64,000 nucleotides of DNA from an uncultured Pseudomonadota bacterium (GTDB lineage: Bacteria; Pseudomonadota; Alphaproteobacteria; Rs-D84), in assembly GCA_900320405.1 (NCBI GenBank), contig OOHM01000001.1, positions 267,191 through 331,190 of the forward strand, read 5' to 3'. Numbering within the stretch: position 1 is the first letter of the stretch; each line of letters opens with the position of its first letter. The notes beneath the pieces are model-generated. The model saw nothing but the letters and a program-made list of their open reading frames with translations, did no database searches and was not told the DNA's origin. Below, in pieces: positions 43,868 through 51,718 of the stretch. Both the position numbers and the translations under genes were made by a program.

Positions 43868-46867
43868 ATGGCTGGCGATAACTTGAAAGAAATAAATTTA
43901 GAAGAGGCAATAGAAGCATCTTTGATTACCGAAGGCGGTTATGATAAGGGCGATCCAAAGGCTTTTAATCCAAATAATGCGCTGGATGAACAGACGCTTA
44001 TTCAATTTATTAAAAACACCCAGCCCAAAGAATGGAAACGTTATGTAACGGTATATCCAACAAACCCGGAACAATGTTTCATAGATCGTTTTTGCAAAAT
44101 TGTGCGTGAGCAGAACTTGTTGTGGGTGTTGCGCCATGGAATGAAAGATCGTGGAATATCTTTTAAGTTATGCTATTTCAAGCCGACAAATAATTTAAAT
44201 CCAGAATTGATTGAATTATATAACAAAAATATTTTGCATTGCACACGCCAGGTGCATCATTCTGTCGCACGACCGAATGACAGTGTGGATATGTTATTAT
44301 TCTTGAACGGTATTCCTGTTGTGTCTATGGAATTGAAAAACCAATTCACCGGTCAAGATGTTGGTAATGCGATAGATCAGTACAAATTTGATCGTTCAGG
44401 CAAAGATCCGGCATTTGAATTTAAACGTCGCGTGTTGGTGCATTTCGCGGTTGATTTATATAATGTATTTATGACAACCCGCCTGAATGGCGCTAAAACG
44501 AGATTTTTGCCATTCAACCAGGGATCAAACGGTGCCGGCAATGTCGGTGGCAAGGGTAATCCGGCAAATCCAAATGGTTTTACAACAGACTATTTGTGGA
44601 AACGCATTTTGTGTCGTGATCGCCTGATGGAAATTATCCAGAAATATATGTGTCTGGAAGTGGATAAAGAAGATAAAACGAAAGAAACTATGATATTCCC
44701 GCGTTATCATCAATGGGATGTTGTTACAAAATTGATCGCAGATGTATTGAAAAATGGAGCTGGACACAATTATTTGATTCAACATAGTGCCGGATCAGGT
44801 AAATCAAATTCTATTGCCTGGTTGGCCCATCGTTTATCCAGTTTGTCTGATGACAGTTCAAATAATATATTCAATTCGGTGATTGTCTTGACTGATCGGC
44901 GTGTTTTAGATGGACAATTACAGGATACTATATATCAATTTGATCACGTAGAAGGACTCGTTGAACGCGTAAAGCAGGGCTCAGGACAACTGAGAGATGC
45001 CATCAATAATGGTAAAAAGATTATTATATCAACTTTGCAAAAGTTCCCGCATATTTACAAGGAACTGAACAAGATGGATAAGAAATTCGCAATTATTATT
45101 GACGAAGCACATTCATCTCAATCTGGTAAAGCCGCATCAACAGTTATTGCAGGATTGGGTGATACAGAAAAGGCTTTGGCAGAGCAGGCGGCAATAGAAT
45201 CAGATGCAGAAGATAAACGCAAAGACGACATGGATGAATTGACCGAAGTATTAGCAACCCAAGGTAATCATGAGAATTTATCTTTCTTTGCATTTACAGC
45301 AACGCCAAAGGCAAAAACATTGAACAGATTTGGAACAAAACAAGCAGATGGAAAATATGTGCCTTTCCATGTATACTCAATGCGTCAGGCCATAGAAGAA
45401 GGTTTTATATTAGATGTTTTACAGAATTATACCACTTATAAAACCTACTATAATCTGGTAAAACGTGCCGCGGATGATCCGGAATTAGAAACATCAAAAG
45501 GCGCCAAGGCAATAACAAGATTCCAGACACTGCATCCACATAACATTGCCCAAAAAACCCAGATTATGATAGAACATTTTCGCGATGTTACTATGAATAA
45601 AATCGGTGGACGGGCCAAGGCTATGGTTGTGTCTTCATCCAGATTGCAGGCGTTGTTGTATTTTCAAGCATTTAAAAAGTACATCAAAGAACATGGCTAT
45701 AAAGATGTTGATGTTTTGATCGCTTTTTCTGGCGATTTGACGGCAGATGGTCAAACGTATAATGAAACCAGTTTGAATATAGCCAAAGACGGTAAAACAC
45801 ATATCAAAGAAGATCAGTTGCCAAAATATTTCAAACGTGATTTCAATGTATTGATTGTTGCAGATAAATATCAAACGGGTTTTGATGAACCATTATTGCA
45901 CACAATGTTTGTTGATAAAAAGTTGAACGACGTGAAAGCTGTTCAAACATTGTCACGTTTGAACCGTACAACAACAGGAAAAACAGATACTTTCGTTTTA
46001 GATTTTGTTAATGAAGCGGAAGATATACAAAAATCGTTTCAACAATATTATCAAGAAACCATTTTGACTAGCGAAGTGGATCCAAATGAATTGTACAAAT
46101 TACAATCTGCGCTGGATGATATGCATGTTTATACACCACAAGAAATAGAAAATTTTGCATCTATCTATTTTTCTGGTCATGAGACCAAAAACGATCTTGG
46201 AAAGCTGTCTAGCATATTGAAACCGGCACAGGATAGATATGTGGCACTAAAACAAGAAGGCAAGGATAAATTCAAAAGTGTTTTAAACAATTTTATCCGA
46301 TTGTATGGTTTTGTTGTGCAAATTGTCCGGTTGTTTGATCGTGATTTGGAAAAGTTCTATGTGTTTGCCAAATTCTTGATAAAAGTGCTTAGAAACGAAA
46401 AGGGCGATATACTGAAGTTGGATGATAAATTGTTGATGGAATATTATAAATTAGAAAAGACGTATGAAGGTCAGATAAAACTGGATACAAAAGATGGTGA
46501 AGCGAATCCGCCAAAGGGAGGAACAGGAACCAGTAAAAAAGACAAGGCCCCTTTATCGGTTATAATAGAAAAATTCAATGCACGTTTTGGAACAGCGTTT
46601 ACGGGTGTCGATAAAGTGCTTGAGTTGGTTATGAATGAAATAGAAAGCGATCCGCAATTGGCAGAAGCAGCACAAACCAAAAATCGCACTTTGTTCAATG
46701 GATTGATGCCGGATAAATTTGATCAAGCAATGATAGGCAGATATACACAAAATGACAAGTTCTTCAAAGAGATATTCGCCGATGAAGACAAGATGAATTT
46801 CTTGAAGGCTTTGTTGTTTGAAGAAGCATATCGTGCAATGAGCAAAAAGAAAAAAAGTAACAAATAA
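43868..46867 (+). CDS. hsdR: Type I restriction endonuclease subunit HsdR
   Basis: ATP-driven DNA translocase and nuclease. 999 residues: N-terminal PD-(D/E)xK nuclease ('NDSVDMLLFLNGIPVVSMELKNQ'), motor domain 1 with Walker A SAGSGKSN (about 307) and DEAH (from 412), 'FFAFTATPKAKT' (motif III), motor 2 with 'DKYQTGFDEPLL' and 'QTLSRLNRT' (motif VI), and a C-terminal helical part that binds the methyltransferase. Complete, with no visible defect. Confidence 0.95.
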   Translation: MAGDNLKEINLEEAIEASLITEGGYDKGDPKAFNPNNALDEQTLIQFIKNTQPKEWKRYVTVYPTNPEQCFIDRFCKIVREQNLLWVLRHGMKDRGISFKLCYFKPTNNLNPELIELYNKNILHCTRQVHHSVARPNDSVDMLLFLNGIPVVSMELKNQFTGQDVGNAIDQYKFDRSGKDPAFEFKRRVLVHFAVDLYNVFMTTRLNGAKTRFLPFNQGSNGAGNVGGKGNPANPNGFTTDYLWKRILCRDRLMEIIQKYMCLEVDKEDKTKETMIFPRYHQWDVVTKLIADVLKNGAGHNYLIQHSAGSGKSNSIAWLAHRLSSLSDDSSNNIFNSVIVLTDRRVLDGQLQDTIYQFDHVEGLVERVKQGSGQLRDAINNGKKIIISTLQKFPHIYKELNKMDKKFAIIIDEAHSSQSGKAASTVIAGLGDTEKALAEQAAIESDAEDKRKDDMDELTEVLATQGNHENLSFFAFTATPKAKTLNRFGTKQADGKYVPFHVYSMRQAIEEGFILDVLQNYTTYKTYYNLVKRAADDPELETSKGAKAITRFQTLHPHNIAQKTQIMIEHFRDVTMNKIGGRAKAMVVSSSRLQALLYFQAFKKYIKEHGYKDVDVLIAFSGDLTADGQTYNETSLNIAKDGKTHIKEDQLPKYFKRDFNVLIVADKYQTGFDEPLLHTMFVDKKLNDVKAVQTLSRLNRTTTGKTDTFVLDFVNEAEDIQKSFQQYYQETILTSEVDPNELYKLQSALDDMHVYTPQEIENFASIYFSGHETKNDLGKLSSILKPAQDRYVALKQEGKDKFKSVLNNFIRLYGFVVQIVRLFDRDLEKFYVFAKFLIKVLRNEKGDILKLDDKLLMEYYKLEKTYEGQIKLDTKDGEANPPKGGTGTSKKDKAPLSVIIEKFNARFGTAFTGVDKVLELVMNEIESDPQLAEAAQTKNRTLFNGLMPDKFDQAMIGRYTQNDKFFKEIFADEDKMNFLKALLFEEAYRAMSKKKKSNK

Positions 46868-46900
46868 AAAAACGAAAATGGTTTAAGAATGGTTTTGTGA

Positions 46901-46929
46901 TTGAATTTTGATTGAAATTATGATATAAT
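46901..46929 (+). promoter_or_regulatory. Promoter of the HATPase/STAS/PIN cassette
   Basis: TTGAAT (46901-46906), 17-bp spacer, TATAAT (46924-46929). The start falls about five bases before the ATG at 46941, so the mRNA would be nearly leaderless. Confidence 0.65.
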
Positions 46930-46940
46930 AGGCAAGAAGT

Positions 46941-47771
46941 ATGAGGGTTATTTTACAAGGAAACATAGATACAGATTTTAATTCAATCAACAAATTGATG
47001 TTTGTTGATAATGCTCTTTCTGATGCTGTCGTTCTAGAAGAGTGTGTAATAGATATGCAGAACGTCACATGGTTTAATGCTGCTTTATGTTCTTTCTTTA
47101 AGGCTTTCTTGAGACGAAGGATGCTTGAGAATAATATATCTATAAGGTTTTTGTTCAATGATGCCAGTTATTCAAATGTGGCAGTAAGGGATATTCTCTT
47201 TAGGAATGGCTTTTTTAATGGTGAGGTTTCTGATGTTTTTAATACAATTTTTCCAGTAAGAACATTTAGAACTTCTGATTCAGAAATGGAAAGCTTTTTA
47301 AGGAATATGAAAATTGATTTTCAGGATAAAGAGAAGTTTCCCTTTTCTGAAGTTGCATCCAGGGGGATTCTAAAGAGTCTTGGCGAGATATTTTCAAATG
47401 CAGAAAGACATGCAGAAAGTGATTGGATATATACTTCTGGACAGTATTTCCCTAATAAGGAACCAGGACAGGTGACTTTTTGTATCACTGATGTCGGAAT
47501 AGGAATAGTAGATCAAGTAAAAACAAGATCAGGACATGTGTTTGCGTCAAATGAAGCAATAGAATGGGCTTTTGTAGAAGGAAACACAACAAAGGAAAAT
47601 TCTGGTGGCTTAGGGTTGTTTTCTTTGAAAAACATAATAAGAGATAATAAAGGAGAACTGATAGTCGTTTCTAATGATGCGTATTATGATGTTTTAAGGA
47701 AAAAAATGTTTAAACTCTCATTTGACTTTAAAGGAACTTTATTTATAATAACAATGAACCAAAATGGATGA
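46941..47771 (+). CDS. HATPase (GHKL) protein with STAS-like N-terminal domain
   Basis: 276 residues. Residues about 1-105 form alternating strands and helices with 'CVIDMQNVTWFNAALCSFF', a STAS-like fold. The C-terminal part is a histidine-kinase-like ATPase: N box E149 and N153 (SLGEIFSNAERHAE), G1 box DVGIG (184-188), G2 box GGLGL (222-226). No phospho-acceptor histidine domain or membrane segment, so not a classical sensor kinase; closer to anti-sigma-factor-type kinases. Four bases before the DUF4325 gene; one operon. Confidence 0.8.
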   Translation: MRVILQGNIDTDFNSINKLMFVDNALSDAVVLEECVIDMQNVTWFNAALCSFFKAFLRRRMLENNISIRFLFNDASYSNVAVRDILFRNGFFNGEVSDVFNTIFPVRTFRTSDSEMESFLRNMKIDFQDKEKFPFSEVASRGILKSLGEIFSNAERHAESDWIYTSGQYFPNKEPGQVTFCITDVGIGIVDQVKTRSGHVFASNEAIEWAFVEGNTTKENSGGLGLFSLKNIIRDNKGELIVVSNDAYYDVLRKKMFKLSFDFKGTLFIITMNQNG

Positions 47772-47774
47772 TAT

Positions 47775-48080
47775 ATGGACAAAACGCAAAAAATTTTAGT
47801 TAGAGAAATAATAGATTCTGAATTTGCTGTATCTTTGGATCGGGCAGATATTTTATTTAATTTCTTGAAAGAAATTTTGGCTAAAGGCGAAAAAATCGAA
47901 CTGTCTTTTGATGGAATAGAAGTGTTGTTAACAATTTTTGCAAACGAATCCATTGGTAAGTTGTATGAAGATTTTGATGCTTCAGTGATAGAAAATATTA
48001 CTATAGTGGATATAGATGCTAGCTCTATGGATACAATTACTAGAGTTAAGAAAAAATCAGCAGAACTTTACAAGAAATAG
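47775..48080 (+). CDS. STAS-like DUF4325 protein
   Basis: 101 residues resembling the DUF4325 (STAS-like) family: an N-terminal 'ILVREIIDSEFAVSLDRADILF', strand 'KIELSFDGIEVLLTIFANESIGKLY' and a short C-terminal helix. A STAS-like protein beside a GHKL ATPase suggests a partner-switching pair, in which the ATPase binds or phosphorylates the STAS domain. Three bases before the PIN gene. Confidence 0.75.
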   Translation: MDKTQKILVREIIDSEFAVSLDRADILFNFLKEILAKGEKIELSFDGIEVLLTIFANESIGKLYEDFDASVIENITIVDIDASSMDTITRVKKKSAELYKK

Positions 48081-48083
48081 TCA

Positions 48084-48641
48084 ATGAGCGTTTATAACAT
48101 AGCTAACTTGCCAGATACTGCCGATCATTTTGTGTTTGACACTAATGTTTTATTGTTTTTACATGGGTTTAATTCTGAAAATAGAGATAAACGTTATGTT
48201 AGGGCGATGCGCGATTATTCAGTAATTGCTAATAATATTATAGCAGATGGCGGCCACGTTTATATTGATTTGATTGCTTTAAGTGAATTTGTTAATAAAT
48301 ACATAAAGCAAGCTTTGGCTGATAAATTGGGCGAAGAATATAGAGATTTCAAATTTGATAAAAAAGAACATAGAGAAAAACCAGAATATTTTGAGGTTAT
48401 TGCGGATTTGCAACAAGTAATAAACCAAATAATGACAAGTTATGATGTTGAGATTGTTTCAGATGGTTATGATGGGTTCGATATAGATAAACTTTCAGAA
48501 ATTCTTCCAATTATGGAACTAAATGATCATTTAATTAGCCTGGTGGCAAAGAAATATGGGGCTTATTTAGTGACACATGACAGAGATATAGTTGACGGTT
48601 GCCGAGATGTAAATGTGGTGACGGCATTGCCGATGCGTTGA
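48084..48641 (+). CDS. PIN-domain nuclease
   Basis: 185 residues. All four acidic residues of a PIN active site are seen: D19 (FDTNVLLFL), E68 (ALSEFV), D148 (ELNDHLISLVAKKY) and D166 (VTHDRDIV). PIN domains are metal-dependent RNases, typically toxins or effectors. No antitoxin of VapB/AbrB type is nearby, so the two proteins encoded upstream are the likely control unit. Confidence 0.83.
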   Translation: MSVYNIANLPDTADHFVFDTNVLLFLHGFNSENRDKRYVRAMRDYSVIANNIIADGGHVYIDLIALSEFVNKYIKQALADKLGEEYRDFKFDKKEHREKPEYFEVIADLQQVINQIMTSYDVEIVSDGYDGFDIDKLSEILPIMELNDHLISLVAKKYGAYLVTHDRDIVDGCRDVNVVTALPMR

Positions 48642-48713
48642 ATTTTATTGCTGTATAGTTGTTTTTGCTTTTTTATTTGAGCGACTTTATATTTCAAACA
48701 TATACATGAAAAA

Positions 48714-48742
48714 TTGTATTATAGTCAAATTTATGCTATAAT
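48714..48742 (+). promoter_or_regulatory. Promoter of the GIY-YIG gene
   Basis: TTGTAT (48714-48719), 17-bp spacer, TATAAT (48737-48742), with AGGAG before the ATG at 48770. Confidence 0.65.
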
Positions 48743-48769
48743 TCTCATGATAACATAGGAGTTTTTATT

Positions 48770-49435
48770 ATGGCGCGTGGGATTATATATATTTTAACCA
48801 ATGATGCGATGCCTGGTTACATCAAAATTGGGCGCACAGATAAAACGGTTGAACAACGCATGAAGCAACTTGATAAAACTGGCGTGCCATTGCCATTTAG
48901 ATGCCATTTTGCTGTCAGGGTTGATAATTACGAAGAAAATGAGGCATATGCACACAGAATCTTTGCCGGTAGCCGCGTAAGATCAAATCGTGAATTCTTT
49001 AGAGTTGCACCGGAAGATGCGGTTGCTTTGTTAGAAGTACTTGCCAAAGGGTTCAAAGGCGAAGAGATAAAAACAGACAATACCATGTTTGGTGAAGATG
49101 GTGTGGTGAAAGATGAAGATATCCAAACAACATCCGATAAGAAAGGTAAAAAACAATACGATTTTGCTGCGGTTGGTATCAAGCCTGGGGCGACATTGGA
49201 ATTTGCGCGTACATTGAAAAATGGCACGGTTTTGAAATGCACAGTGAACGATTCCACGCATAAAAAGAAGGTATCGTTCAACGGTACGGATTATTCCTTG
49301 TCTGAATTGGCCAGAAAGATCATGAAAGAACATTTTGCCACCAATTGGAAACAATATCGTGGACCGGATTTCTTTAAATACAAAGGCGAAATTTTGACCG
49401 AACGCAAGAACCGCATGTTGGGCGAAAGCGAATAA
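48770..49435 (+). CDS. GIY-YIG (T5orf172-like) nuclease with DUF4357-like C-terminus
   Basis: 221 residues. The N-terminal domain has the spaced GIY...YIK motif ('GIIYILTNDAMPGYIKIGRT') and 'RVRSNREFFRV' with the conserved arginine/glutamate, typical of T5orf172/MUG113 GIY-YIG proteins. The C-terminal 80 residues ('GIKPGATLEFAR ... YSLSELARKIMKEHF') match the DUF4357 pattern. Found widely in R-M and defence islands; whether it cuts DNA is not shown. Confidence 0.82.
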   Translation: MARGIIYILTNDAMPGYIKIGRTDKTVEQRMKQLDKTGVPLPFRCHFAVRVDNYEENEAYAHRIFAGSRVRSNREFFRVAPEDAVALLEVLAKGFKGEEIKTDNTMFGEDGVVKDEDIQTTSDKKGKKQYDFAAVGIKPGATLEFARTLKNGTVLKCTVNDSTHKKKVSFNGTDYSLSELARKIMKEHFATNWKQYRGPDFFKYKGEILTERKNRMLGESE

Positions 49436-49440
49436 TCGGT

Positions 49441-49902
49441 TTAATTGGCTATTTTTTGCGATGGAATCAGAACAATGACTTTGATGTCTGTATGATCATT
49501 CATCCATTGTATCGATCGTTGTTGGGCTATATTGGGCCGAACAGGGGTTATAAAGAAGATACGCTTAGCATCATTTTGGATGGCTGTGGCCAACATTTGA
49601 CCGATATCCGCATCGGTTATTGCGCTGGGTAATGTAACCAGAAGGGCCTTGGCACCGGATCTGTTGCCAGATATTGTTGCAATTTCGAATTTGCGCTGGT
49701 CGGATTTATGGCTTGCGGCCATTTGAACGCATTTGTACATCAACCGGCGGAGTAACCACGCCTGGCGATTGGTTAATGCGCCATCTTGCGTGCGGCGTAC
49801 AGCCGATTCCAATTCGCGCAAAGAACGACATGCGGCAAAATACAGCATCACAAAATCTGTGCGATGGTTAGGCGCAATATCATCAAAATGTTTGTATTTC
49901 AT
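49441..49902 (-). CDS. Protein of unknown function at the right end of the island
   Basis: 153 residues. The first half is helical (RSLRELESAVRRTQDGALT), the second half alternates strands and helices (ALLVTLPSAIT, RIFFITPVRP, IKVIVLIPSQ), a Rossmann- or nuclease-like pattern without a clear catalytic motif. Codon use is closer to the chromosome than to the R-M genes. Its 3' end almost meets that of the GIY-YIG gene. Confidence 0.6.
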   Translation of the reverse strand: MKYKHFDDIAPNHRTDFVMLYFAACRSLRELESAVRRTQDGALTNRQAWLLRRLMYKCVQMAASHKSDQRKFEIATISGNRSGAKALLVTLPSAITDADIGQMLATAIQNDAKRIFFITPVRPNIAQQRSIQWMNDHTDIKVIVLIPSQKIAN

Positions 49903-50065
49903 AGACGATCCTTTTTAATGTCGTCGTAGTAAGCCGTAAATTTTCCCATTTGTCCAGTGAAAAGTGCAAAAAAATGTTAGATTTCCGGTGTGTTGCGGCT
50001 TTGTAATATGAAATCATATAGATATCAAAATAGATATCAAGATTGATCTTAATAGTGCGGATTCT

Positions 50066-50083
50066 GTGTAGCTATTGTGTAGC
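50066..50083 (+). repeat. GTGTAGC repeats near the right island end
   Basis: GTGTAGC at 50066 and 50077, 11 bp apart, as two of the intervals in the left cluster. They lie about 100 bp inside the right att repeat. A pair of AGATATCAA direct repeats (about 50020-50045) is nearby. The stretch 49903-50150 has no gene. Confidence 0.6.
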
Positions 50084-50150
50084 CAGAAGGTTGTTTCATG
50101 ATGATTTTTGATGTACCGTGGTGTGTGAAACATAGAAGTGTTAAGTAAAG

Positions 50151-50182
50151 AAAAATGCCGCAAACCTGCGGGGTTTACGGCG
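50151..50182 (-). terminator. Terminator of tRNA-Asn, island side
   Basis: Minus strand: AAACC, CCGCA loop, GGTTT extended by CCG/CGG, then CATTTTTC. It would replace the terminator displaced to 32.5 kb. Confidence 0.6.
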
Positions 50183-50195
50183 GAAATCTTGGCTC
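50180..50195. other. Right attachment-site repeat in tRNA-Asn
   Basis: GCGGAAATCTTGGCTC, same as 32538-32553. Its last six bases are the 3' end of the tRNA gene (CCA plus GCTC complement). Confidence 0.8.
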
Positions 50196-50265
50196 GGGCA
50201 GCTGGACTCGAACCAGCGACATACGGATTAACAGTCCGTTGTTCTACCGACTGAACTATGCCCGA
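50190..50265 (-). tRNA. tRNA-Asn (GTT)
   Basis: 76-nt cloverleaf: acceptor TCGGGCA/TGCCCGA, anticodon GTT in loop CTGTTAA, T-arm GGTTCGAGTCC, discriminator G, encoded CCA. Intact; it is the integration target of the island. Confidence 0.97.
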
Positions 50266-50482
50266 ATAACGCGACTTATAATATACTGAAAGTCCGCACA
50301 AGTCAAGGACTTTCTAAACATTTTGTAAAGAATTTTCACATACCGCAAGAATCCGCCTTTCAAGGCAAATTCGGCCTCGGTATAGACAGGGTGTAGACTA
50401 GCAAAGATCAGGTAAAAAATACGAACTGTTTTAGCAAAAATACGTAGCATAATAGTTGTTAATACATAAATTGTGTGCCATG

Positions 50483-51430
50483 CTATAAACAACGCAATAG
50501 GTTTTTCAAAAATATTTCGGTATCTATACCATTAAGCGATGTCATAAATGCGAATTCGATATTCAAACGAGGTATAAAACCAATGATTGTATTTGTGCCG
50601 ACTGTTTTACCACAATGGTATATAATTTTATAATTCTTGTGCTTTAATATTTGTAAACCGAATCCATATTTGGTATTTGTGCCATTAGGTAATATATTCG
50701 GCACAGACATCTTGTGCACCAAAGGATTATGTTGAATAAAACAAAGATATTTTTCTAAGTCATGTATAGAAGAATAAAGTCCACCATCACCCTGGGTGGC
50801 GGTATCAGGTCCTTGGTCGCAAACGATTATTCGATTGTTCCCTGTTATTTTATGCCCATATGCACGATTTTTTATTACAGAAACGCCTTCGGTGTACATA
50901 ATAGAATTGTGCATGCCAGCGGGTGATAATATTGCATTACGGACGAAAACTGGTAATTTCTTCCCAGATATTTTCTCAATGATTTGTCCCAGGATAATGT
51001 ATCCGCCATTACTGTACATGTATTTTGTGCCGGGTTTAAAATATCCATGGTTTAGTGTTTTTAAATATTCAAATACTTGTTGGTCGGTTATTTGTTTACG
51101 ACCAATTTTAGGTCTGTCTTCATAATTAACGATTCCGGATGTATGGGTTAATAAATGACGAATGGTGATATTTTTCATATATTCCGGTAAATCATCAAAA
51201 ATTTGTGATAAGGTTGTATTTATATTGACTGCACCAGATTCAATAAGTGTCAAAACAGAAAATGCAACAAATTGTTTTGTTACAGATGCCATGCGAAAAT
51301 TCGTGTAAGAATTAGTATCTTTGCCACCGTATTTTTCAATACATACTTGCTTAGTTTTAAGATACAAGGCATATTGTTGTCGTGAATCAATCACAGTATT
51401 GTGCAACAATCTATGCAACGATATTTTCAT
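50483..51430 (-). CDS. Serine hydrolase of the beta-lactamase/class C (PBP4*-like) family
   Basis: 315 residues from the ATG at 51430 (alternative 51439). Catalytic motifs: SVTK (S-x-x-K), YSN (Y-x-N) and HCGKT (the H/K-x-G motif). No signal peptide, unlike periplasmic beta-lactamases, so it is probably a cytoplasmic peptidase/esterase. Codon use is AT-rich compared with the downstream chromosome, which suggests separate acquisition. The gene lies 217 bp outside the right att site. Confidence 0.8.
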   Translation of the reverse strand: MKISLHRLLHNTVIDSRQQYALYLKTKQVCIEKYGGKDTNSYTNFRMASVTKQFVAFSVLTLIESGAVNINTTLSQIFDDLPEYMKNITIRHLLTHTSGIVNYEDRPKIGRKQITDQQVFEYLKTLNHGYFKPGTKYMYSNGGYIILGQIIEKISGKKLPVFVRNAILSPAGMHNSIMYTEGVSVIKNRAYGHKITGNNRIIVCDQGPDTATQGDGGLYSSIHDLEKYLCFIQHNPLVHKMSVPNILPNGTNTKYGFGLQILKHKNYKIIYHCGKTVGTNTIIGFIPRLNIEFAFMTSLNGIDTEIFLKNLLRCL

Positions 51431-51485
51431 ATTTAACATCCCACACTACGAAAATTGTACCATAAATAACATGTTATTACAACGG

Positions 51486-51674
51486 GTAATGTTACACCTG
51501 GCCTTTAGGGTGGAAATTTTAGGGGTATGCGCCAGAGTTAATATTGATTTCTTTACCACAGAACGCGGACACAACCACCATTGCGTGAATTGGGGCGCGA
51601 TCGGGCGCAACAGTTCTTATGTCGTTATCGGTCTGGAAAAATACAAAAAATGTCGATTGATTTATGATTTGTAA
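51486..51674 (+). pseudogene. Possible 3' remnant of a decayed gene
   Basis: An open frame to a TAA at 51674 without a credible start. Its last 45 residues (for example RGHNHHCVNWGAIGRNSSYV) use chromosome-like codons and look like protein, but the frame upstream overlaps the serine hydrolase gene on the other strand. I do not recognise the source. Confidence 0.3.
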
Positions 51675-51718
51675 ATAATTATAATTTGACTGTATCACGG
51701 CAGAAAAGGAGACACAAT

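Larger units (their letters stand above)
32538..50195. mobile_element. 17.7-kb genomic island in the 3' end of tRNA-Asn
   Basis: Bounded by a 16-bp direct repeat that includes the CCA end of tRNA-Asn(GTT). It encodes an AlpA-like excisionase and a tyrosine integrase, no structural phage genes and no conjugation genes. Cargo is defence-like: DUF488 pair, AAA15/RloB-like pair, type I R-M with embedded membrane proteins, HATPase/STAS/PIN cassette, GIY-YIG protein. It is more AT-rich than its flanks. Classed as an integrative (satellite-like or defence) island; whether it still excises cannot be seen. Confidence 0.8.

Noticed and set aside
46941-47771. Two-component sensor kinase
   Set aside because: It has the ATPase boxes but no phospho-acceptor histidine domain, no membrane segment and no response regulator nearby.
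32538-50195. Prophage or conjugative element
   Set aside because: No capsid, portal, terminase, tail, relaxase or type IV secretion gene is present; only integrase, excisionase and defence-like cargo.
50483-51430. Antibiotic-resistance beta-lactamase
   Set aside because: The S-x-x-K, Y-x-N and H/K-G motifs fit the wider serine hydrolase family, but there is no signal peptide and no class C-specific feature.
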